Shown here one piece after another: positions 1-4,377 of a DNA stretch of 5,862 nucleotides; the first letter of the stretch is position 1; the number at the start of each line of letters is the position of its first letter. Source of the stretch: Nitrospira sp. GTDB taxonomy: Bacteria > Nitrospirota > Thermodesulfovibrionia > Thermodesulfovibrionales > SM23-35. The stretch covers positions 1 through 5,862 of the forward strand of contig VGWY01000163.1 in the NCBI GenBank assembly GCA_016873575.1, given 5' to 3'. The notes below the pieces were generated by a model. It was not told the origin of the DNA. It saw only the letters and a program-made list of their open reading frames with translations, and ran no database searches. The translations under genes and the position numbers were made by a program.

Positions 1-1
1 A

Positions 2-871
2 ATAGGATGTAGTCATTCTCCTGTTGTTTCTTCCAATGTTTCTACGATACTTCTTTATCCCCCAGATATTGAATACCATACAACAAAGCAACTTCTGGAT
101 ATGCTATCTCCCTGCTGGATACATTCTATCCCGACCGGTGTTGACAAAATACCTCCAATTCCGACAGGTACTTTACTGACTAATTCTCGCGGGATACACA
201 GTTCACGGATTGCTGAGTTTACAATAGGTTTGATCTTTGCCATGGCAAAGAACATTCCGTCACATACACTTCAAACAAAAAACAGAATTTGGAAGACACT
301 CCCTTCGAGAACTGTGCATGGAAGTCGTTTGGGAATCGTTGGATTAGGAAGTATAGGAATGGAAATCGCGCGTTTAGGTAAGGCAGCAGGGATGGAAGTC
401 TGGGCTACAAAACGGAAGATGGTTGAAGTCCCCTTTATAGATAGATTATTGACTTCAGAGGAGCTTCCATCACTACTTCGTGAATCTGATTATGTAGTGA
501 TAGCATTACCGCTCACAAGAGAAACACAAAATCTGATCGGGATGAACGAACTGAATTTTATGAAACCGACCGCATTTCTTATCAACATCAGTCGGAGTGA
601 AGTTATCGATGAAAATTCACTCTATCAAACGCTTAGGAATAACAGTATTCGCGGAGCCTGCATTGATGTCTTTCAAGATACTAAGCCACTTCCCCAGAAC
701 AGTCGCTTTTATAATCTCCCGAATCTACTAATAACCAGCTACAGTGCGTATTATTCACCTGATTCTGTGAATCAGGTTATTGACCTGTTCTTTGAAAATC
801 TCAGGCGGTTTGTCGCTGGTGAACACTTATTGAATCTTGTTGAACCCGCTTCATATTCTCTTATAAACTAA
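2..871 (+). CDS. D-2-hydroxyacid dehydrogenase family protein, 5' partial, with altered catalytic residues
   Basis: The frame is open from the left edge to a TAA at 869-871, giving 289 residues. Family members usually have about 310-330, so the true start lies outside the window; the internal ATG at 101 would remove conserved sequence. Visible family features in order are a WIHSIPTGVD segment (the usual 'W.q..saGvD'), NSRGIHSSRIAE (usual 'N..g....aiAE'), the NAD-binding Rossmann motif GLGSIG at 341-358, VIALPLT, and NISRSEVIDE with the catalytic Arg at 593-595. Known active enzymes use an Arg/Glu/His set to reduce 2-keto acids or oxidise 2-hydroxy acids with NAD(P). Here the usual 'DVF.xEPLP' reads DVFQDTKPLP, with Lys at 683-685 where Glu is expected. 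The usual 'TPHxA' reads TSYSA, with Tyr at 740-742 where His is expected. The fold is clear, but the substrate is unknown and normal activity is doubtful. The stop codon lies in the terminal repeat of the element downstream. Confidence 0.9.
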   Translation: MGCSHSPVVSSNVSTILLYPPDIEYHTTKQLLDMLSPCWIHSIPTGVDKIPPIPTGTLLTNSRGIHSSRIAEFTIGLIFAMAKNIPSHTLQTKNRIWKTLPSRTVHGSRLGIVGLGSIGMEIARLGKAAGMEVWATKRKMVEVPFIDRLLTSEELPSLLRESDYVVIALPLTRETQNLIGMNELNFMKPTAFLINISRSEVIDENSLYQTLRNNSIRGACIDVFQDTKPLPQNSRFYNLPNLLITSYSAYYSPDSVNQVIDLFFENLRRFVAGEHLLNLVEPASYSLIN

Positions 872-893
872 TACAAACGCAGTAAATAATGTT
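869..893 (+). repeat. Left terminal inverted repeat of the 168-bp element
   Basis: This 25-bp arm begins TAATACAAACGCAG and pairs with the reverse complement of 1012-1036. It matches at 22 of 25 positions, with mismatches at arm positions 14, 20 and 24. The first three bases serve as the stop codon of the dehydrogenase homologue. Confidence 0.75.
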
Positions 894-932
894 CAAAATG
901 CATGTTAAGGAAATTGAAAAATCCCCCTTTAT

Positions 933-951
933 CCCCCTTTTCCAAAGGGGG
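933..951. repeat. Perfect hairpin inside the element, possible terminator
   Basis: CCCCCTTT at 933-940 pairs perfectly with AAAGGGGG at 944-951 around a 3-nt loop (TCC). It is followed on the + strand by a T-rich but interrupted stretch (about 956-972), so it could act as a weak Rho-independent terminator after the dehydrogenase gene. The lack of a clean T run makes that uncertain. C/G-tract hairpins of this look are widespread dispersed repeats in several environmental lineages. Confidence 0.6.
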
Positions 952-972
952 CGACTCCTTATATTTTATATT

Positions 973-993
973 CCCCTCTTTGAAAAAGAGGGG
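973..993. repeat. Second perfect hairpin inside the element
   Basis: CCCCTCTTT at 973-981 pairs perfectly with AAAGAGGGG at 985-993 around a GAA loop. It lies 21 nt after the first hairpin and has a similar composition, so the element carries two tandem stem-loops. No T run follows on the + strand, so a terminator role in that direction is weaker than for the first stem. Confidence 0.6.
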
Positions 994-1011
994 GGAGGGG
1001 AGATTTTATGT

Positions 1012-1036
1012 ATCATAATTTAGTGCGTTTGTATTA
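1012..1036 (-). repeat. Right terminal inverted repeat of the 168-bp element
   Basis: Read on the minus strand it begins TAATACAAACGCAC and matches the left arm (869-893) at 22 of 25 positions. It ends in TA at 1035-1036, 23 nt before the start codon of the next gene and 10 nt before its ribosome binding site. Confidence 0.75.
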
Positions 1037-1046
1037 ATCAAAGGAA

Positions 1047-1052
1047 GAAGGG
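1047..1052 (+). promoter_or_regulatory. Ribosome binding site for the first glycosyltransferase
   Basis: A purine-rich GAAGGG lies 7 nt upstream of the ATG at 1060, a normal Shine-Dalgarno position. A further AAGGAAG at 1041-1047 may add to it. It lies just outside the MITE-like element, so the element left the translation signal of the next gene intact. Confidence 0.6.
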
Positions 1053-1059
1053 TGCTGCA

Positions 1060-2001
1060 ATGCCAAGAGTCAGTGTGATTATCCCGGCATACAATTCAGC
1101 CCGTTATCTCTTAGATGCAATTGATAGTGTTTTTGCTCAAACCTATAAAGACCTTGAGGTCATTGTCATTGATGACGGATCCACAGACAACACAAAGGAA
1201 ATCTTAGAGCCATACATGGATCGGATTATTTTCCTCCAGCAAGTCAATAGTGGACCATCGAAAGCCCGTAATCTTGGTATTCAGAGGTCTTCTGGAGAAT
1301 ATCTTGCATTTCTTGATGCCGATGATATCTGGTTCCCTGAAAAACTGGAAAAACAGGTGAGATTGAGTGATAGCATGCCTGAAGTAGGAATGGTTTACAC
1401 TGATGCAGTATTCAGCTATGCTGATGGTTCCCGGTCTCCGCATAGCTGGTTATCGACGTTTCCGAAGAGGACATCAGGATCAATATTCGAAAGTTTGCTT
1501 TCAGCGTGTTTTATACTTATTCCAACAGTTATGGTGAGGCGCGAATGCCTTATTGATGTCAGCTATTTTCGCGAAGATCTCAAATGTTGGGAAGGATACG
1601 ACCTTTGGTTGAAGATTGCCTTTGTGTATCCCATAGAAATGATAGAAGACCGCCTTGTTGTTAGGCGAGTCCATGACAAGAATTTATTTTACAGTAGTAT
1701 AGTAAACGAGCTTCACGGACTCATTCAGATATACGAAGGATGGCTCAGTAGGGTGAAAGAATTATCTGACAATAGTGTTGAAATTATTAGAAGGAACCTG
1801 AAACGTAATTACAGGCGACTTGGCATCTATCATCTTGCACAGTGTCAACCTGCGTTGGCTCGTCAGGCATTTTTGCAAAGTCTTCACCATGGAATATCTT
1901 GTCAAAACTTTCCATATCTCGCTTTGACGTTCTTGTCACCAGGCTTCATTCAAAAAATTCGTCATTTGAAGAGGCTGCTTTTCAGAGATGCAAGAGCATA
2001 A
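1060..2001 (+). CDS. Family 2 glycosyltransferase (GT-A fold)
   Basis: This 313-residue protein starts MPRVSVIIPAYNSARYLLDAI, the classic GT2 N-terminus. The nucleotide-sugar binding region follows: IDDGSTDNT around 37-45, SKARNLGI near 67-74, and the metal-binding DXD as LDADD at 85-89. Later GT2 signatures are EGYDLWLKIA at 178-187, where family members usually carry an 'ED.dlwlr' acceptor/catalytic-base motif, and RRVHDKNL at 202-209 (usual 'yR.h..n.s'). The last ~100 residues are a charged helical tail without clear membrane segments, so the enzyme is probably cytoplasmic or peripherally attached to the inner membrane. By family it moves a sugar from a nucleotide donor to a growing glycan or lipid-linked acceptor; donor and acceptor cannot be read from sequence. 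The start has a good ribosome binding site. The next gene follows after 84 nt with no evident terminator, so one transcript is likely. Confidence 0.93.
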   Translation: MPRVSVIIPAYNSARYLLDAIDSVFAQTYKDLEVIVIDDGSTDNTKEILEPYMDRIIFLQQVNSGPSKARNLGIQRSSGEYLAFLDADDIWFPEKLEKQVRLSDSMPEVGMVYTDAVFSYADGSRSPHSWLSTFPKRTSGSIFESLLSACFILIPTVMVRRECLIDVSYFREDLKCWEGYDLWLKIAFVYPIEMIEDRLVVRRVHDKNLFYSSIVNELHGLIQIYEGWLSRVKELSDNSVEIIRRNLKRNYRRLGIYHLAQCQPALARQAFLQSLHHGISCQNFPYLALTFLSPGFIQKIRHLKRLLFRDARA

Positions 2002-2085
2002 CGACATAGATCAAGGCGATGATACAGGTAATCGAGTAACAGAAGATTGAATCCTGTTTCACAGCGATTGTACGGCTTTTAAAAA

Positions 2086-3012
2086 ATGTTATCGGTAATA
2101 ATTAACACTTATAATAGAGCAAAAAGTTTACAAAAAACGCTTTACAGTTTGAGGGAGATGAATGTCTCTTCAGAACTGATGTGGGAATTGATAATCGTAG
2201 ACAATAATTCCACAGATAATACAAAAAACATAGTAGATGATTTTGCCGTAAATACTCATATTAAAACAAGATATCTTTTTGAAAAGAATCAGGGAGTATC
2301 TTTTGCCAAAAACTTGGGTATCAAATATGCTCAAGGAGATATAATTGCATTCACAGATGATGATGTAATTGTTGATAAAACTTGGCTGACAAATATCAGC
2401 AAGGCTTTTGAAACAAGCAATGCTATCTGCATCGGTGGCAAAATTCTGCCGTTCTGGGAAGTGCCTCCTCCGAGATGGTTAACAAAAGATTTATATTTCT
2501 ATCTCGCTCTCGTTGATCACGGTGAGACTATTCTCAAAATGACAAAGGCAACTATCTATGGTGCAAATTTTGCTGTTCGATCTGCAGCTTTCAAGAAGTA
2601 TGGGTTATTCAATACGGCAATTGGTAGAACGGCTGGCAAACTCTATGGTGGAGATGAAACTGAATTCATACAGCGATTGATTGATGCTGGAGAAGATGTC
2701 CTATATCTACCAGACATAATTGTACATCATTGTATTTCGTCTGATAGGTTAAAAAAATCATATTTTCGTAAATGGTTGTTTGATTGCGGAGAACAGAAAG
2801 GCCTTTTGCTTGGCAATTATGTCCAAAGATCTATCTTGGGAATCCCTTTTTACGCTATAAGGCAGACTGCACACGTTATATTATCTGTAATTATTTCATC
2901 AGTATTTAACTACGGAAAATTATTCGACAGAGAGCTCTTATTGATGCACAATATTGGCTTCATTAAAGGGCGATTTCTCCATAGAAAAAGCAAAGAAAAT
3001 TCTGCTATATAG
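2086..3012 (+). CDS. Family 2 glycosyltransferase, second and distinct type
   Basis: This 308-residue protein begins MLSVIINTYNRAKSL and carries VDNNSTDNT at 38-46, FAKNLGIKYAQGD at 73-85 and the DXD motif as TDDD at 90-93. GGKILPFWEVPPPRWL (117-132) and YGANFAVR (158-165) resemble GT2 enzymes of exosortase-type and cyanobacterial polysaccharide clusters. GGDETEF at 188-194 is the likely acceptor/catalytic-base region. A hydrophobic stretch at about 250-275 suggests membrane association. It is not a close copy of the preceding glycosyltransferase, so the two probably add different sugars or linkages. The ATG is fixed by an in-frame TAA at 2080-2082, but no convincing Shine-Dalgarno precedes it. 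The gene is visibly AT-rich, like the ATP-grasp gene that follows. Its TAG stop lies 4 nt before that gene's ATG, which points to translational coupling. Sugar specificity is unknown. Confidence 0.93.
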   Translation: MLSVIINTYNRAKSLQKTLYSLREMNVSSELMWELIIVDNNSTDNTKNIVDDFAVNTHIKTRYLFEKNQGVSFAKNLGIKYAQGDIIAFTDDDVIVDKTWLTNISKAFETSNAICIGGKILPFWEVPPPRWLTKDLYFYLALVDHGETILKMTKATIYGANFAVRSAAFKKYGLFNTAIGRTAGKLYGGDETEFIQRLIDAGEDVLYLPDIIVHHCISSDRLKKSYFRKWLFDCGEQKGLLLGNYVQRSILGIPFYAIRQTAHVILSVIISSVFNYGKLFDRELLLMHNIGFIKGRFLHRKSKENSAI

Positions 3013-3016
3013 AAAG

Positions 3017-4189
3017 ATGTATCCTGTTATAATTGGACAATTTGGCCCTCCAACCCTTACCTGTATCCGTAGCTGGGGTAGACAGGGATTTCCAGTTGGA
3101 ATGGTAATGGTATGCATGAAATACCCAAGAGAATCAAATCCCTCATCAAAATATTTAACAAACTTTACTATCCTTCCCTCTGAAAAGTTACATACACCAG
3201 AAGGTATACAGGTAATCTGTGAATTTTTGAAAAGATTTCAGGCAACAGGAATCACGTGTGTTGCGGAGAACATTGCATGCTGGATACATGATAACAAGCA
3301 CCTGTTCCCCCCGGAAGTTGCACTATGGATTCCTCATAGCAAAACAATTCATGAATTGAATTCTAAGCAAAAACAGATTGAGGTAGCACACACAGTGGGA
3401 TTTAAAGTTTTACCTACTCATTATATTGAGAAAGAAGTTTCACATATCCATTCAATTCCCGGTGGGCAATTCCCTTTATGTTTAAGACCTTCTGAACCAA
3501 AAACAGTTGAGCCCTCATTCAAAGTTAAACTTGTTTCTTCACAAAAGGATTTAATGAGTTTCATTGGAACGTTGCATAAAATAGAGAAACCTATTATTGC
3601 TCAGCCATTTTTAAACAAACCAAATTTAGTAGTACACGGTGCACGAACAGTTACAGGTTCAACAATTGGGATGCAAGCTTTTCTGGTGGAGAGAAAATTT
3701 GAGGGTGTGACATTAACCATTCGTCCAACTCAGTTAGATACAGATTTACAAAATAAGTGCATTGATTTTGTAAATCATTTCAATATTACAGGGAACTATC
3801 ATTTTGAATTTTTGATTGACCAAAAAAATGATGCCGTTTATTTTTTAGAACTCAATAATCGCCTTGGAGGGACTACAGCGAAAGTTTATGCATGTGGTTA
3901 TGACGAACCACTTTTTGCCTTACAGGCCTACGGGGTGGAGGGGAACAACCAAAGCAAAGTCAATGATGTTACTGTTTCGAGTAAACGGGCACTCCTTAAA
4001 TATCTTATTTATACATTAAAAGGGAAATTAACACCATTTGATTATCCATCAGAGTGTAATCTGACAAGGTTAGCAAAAACAATATATGGATTTTTTAGAT
4101 ATAAAGATGATGTATTCACACTTCACGACCTTCGAGGGTCTTTTGCCCTTTATTGGAGTAACCTGAAAAATAAACTCTCCTCTCAATGA
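3017..4189 (+). CDS. ATP-grasp domain protein, probable carboxylate-amine ligase of a glycan cluster
   Basis: This is a 390-residue protein. Residues 1-100 form a pre-ATP-grasp Rossmann-like domain (MYPVIIGQFGPPTLTCIRSW, usual 'vlvlg....gl..iRsLgraG'). K117 in NSKQKQIEVAHTVGFKVLPT sits where the family's 'dK....la...Gv.vP.t' lies. FPLCLRP with R157 occupies the usual 'fPvvlKP' ATP-binding lysine position. The metal-binding end is HFEFLID (E264) and LELNNRLGG (E278, N280, R282), matching 'vEf..d......lEiNpR'. ATP-grasp ligases activate a carboxylate as acyl-phosphate and join it to an amine or similar nucleophile; the substrates here are unknown. I chose ATG 3017 because the protein then begins with the expected first beta strand and lies 4 nt after the preceding stop. 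An in-frame TTG at 2954 would overlap the glycosyltransferase and add 21 residues unlike the family. The ribosome binding site is weak, consistent with coupling. A role in aminoacylating or amidating a glycan is inferred only from its neighbours. Confidence 0.85.
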   Translation: MYPVIIGQFGPPTLTCIRSWGRQGFPVGMVMVCMKYPRESNPSSKYLTNFTILPSEKLHTPEGIQVICEFLKRFQATGITCVAENIACWIHDNKHLFPPEVALWIPHSKTIHELNSKQKQIEVAHTVGFKVLPTHYIEKEVSHIHSIPGGQFPLCLRPSEPKTVEPSFKVKLVSSQKDLMSFIGTLHKIEKPIIAQPFLNKPNLVVHGARTVTGSTIGMQAFLVERKFEGVTLTIRPTQLDTDLQNKCIDFVNHFNITGNYHFEFLIDQKNDAVYFLELNNRLGGTTAKVYACGYDEPLFALQAYGVEGNNQSKVNDVTVSSKRALLKYLIYTLKGKLTPFDYPSECNLTRLAKTIYGFFRYKDDVFTLHDLRGSFALYWSNLKNKLSSQ

Positions 4190-4195
4190 ACAACG

Positions 4196-4211
4196 CCGCA
4201 GCAAGCTGCGA
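4196..4211. repeat. Short palindromic repeat, first of three in the gap
   Basis: CGCAGC at 4197-4202 and GCTGCG at 4205-4210 form a perfect 6-bp stem with an AA spacer, followed by AGGTAT. It begins 7 nt after the ATP-grasp stop codon. Its core resembles the third repeat (4330-4350): both have an AGC/GCT-centred stem followed by CGAGG, so the two may be diverged copies of one family. It could help end transcription, but no T run follows. Confidence 0.5.
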
Positions 4212-4245
4212 GGTATCTAATTCATGAAAAAGACGTAAAAAAGTC

Positions 4246-4306
4246 TGTCATTCTGGCTTGTCCAGAATCTTTCTTGAAAAAGGATTCCCGACAAGCGGGA
4301 ATGACA
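4246..4306. repeat. Double-hairpin dispersed repeat (REP/BIME-like)
   Basis: The 61-bp unit starts TGTCA and ends TGACA, with outer arms 24/30 complementary. Each half is also a perfect small hairpin: TTCTGG-CTTGT-CCAGAA at 4251-4267 and TTCCCG-ACAAG-CGGGAA at 4285-4301, whose loops are reverse complements. Two base pairs differ between the stems and change on both sides, so both stems remain intact. This is the layout of paired REP-type elements, which are mobilised by HUH (Y1) transposases in other bacteria. A close relative seems common in Nitrospirota and Desulfobacterota genomes, from memory only. It may also stabilise mRNA ends or act as a terminator. Confidence 0.7.
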
Positions 4307-4329
4307 ATGGATAAGGAGAGATGATTATA

Positions 4330-4350
4330 CCCCGAAGCAGAGCTTCGAGG
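4330..4350. repeat. Short palindromic repeat, third of three in the gap
   Basis: CGAAGC at 4333-4338 pairs with GCTTCG at 4342-4347 around AGA. The stem extends outward to CC/GG at 4330-4331 and 4349-4350 across one C-A mismatch. It ends 27 nt before the amidotransferase start codon. It is probably related to the palindrome at 4196-4211, which suggests that the double hairpin lies between two copies of another repeat family. Confidence 0.5.
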
Positions 4351-4377
4351 AATTCTTTTGATTAAGAAAATAACGAT

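Larger units (their letters stand above)
869..1036. mobile_element. MITE-like non-autonomous element with terminal inverted repeats
   Basis: A 168-bp non-coding segment is bounded by inverted copies of TAATACAAACGCA (exact over 13 bp, 22 of 25 over the full arms). Each end carries TA, which fits the TA target duplication typical of IS630/Tc1-mariner-type elements. Between the ends lie C-rich and G-rich tracts forming two perfect hairpins, with a weaker long-range pairing of the outer tracts (about 918-930 with 995-1006). No transposase is encoded, so movement would need an enzyme supplied elsewhere. Removing the element together with one TA rejoins the dehydrogenase to the same TAA stop and leaves 22 nt before the next gene. 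The inverted repeats are directly visible; the transposon class is inferred. It might instead be a long bidirectional terminator or another dispersed hairpin repeat. Confidence 0.65.

Noticed and set aside
758..787. Overlapping palindromes in the dehydrogenase gene (CCTGATTC-TGT-GAATCAGG and CAGGT-TATTG-ACCTG)
   Set aside because: They fall in the coding region for the conserved C-terminal helix (SPDSVNQVIDL), and nothing marks them as a regulatory site; chance in coding sequence is the simpler reading.
101..871. ATG at 101 as the start of the dehydrogenase
   Set aside because: The frame stays open to the window edge, and residues upstream of 101 are needed for the N-terminal substrate-binding domain; the gene is truncated by the window.
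1204..1443. Minus-strand 79-residue open frame inside the first glycosyltransferase
   Set aside because: It is antisense to the DXD-containing catalytic region and has no recognisable features of its own.
2002..2085. Possible promoter or terminator between the two glycosyltransferase genes
   Set aside because: I saw no convincing -35/-10 pair or stem-loop with a T run in these 84 nt.
2954..3016. TTG-initiated 21-residue N-terminal extension of the ATP-grasp protein overlapping the second glycosyltransferase
   Set aside because: The extension (MASLKGDFS...) is the out-of-frame reading of the glycosyltransferase C-terminus. The family N-terminal strand begins at MYPVII, with ATG 3017 placed 4 nt after the stop.
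4246..4306. tRNA-like or other structured RNA gene
   Set aside because: The fold is a simple two-hairpin palindrome of 61 bp, without an acceptor-stem/T-loop pattern or anticodon arm of the right size; a dispersed DNA repeat explains it better.
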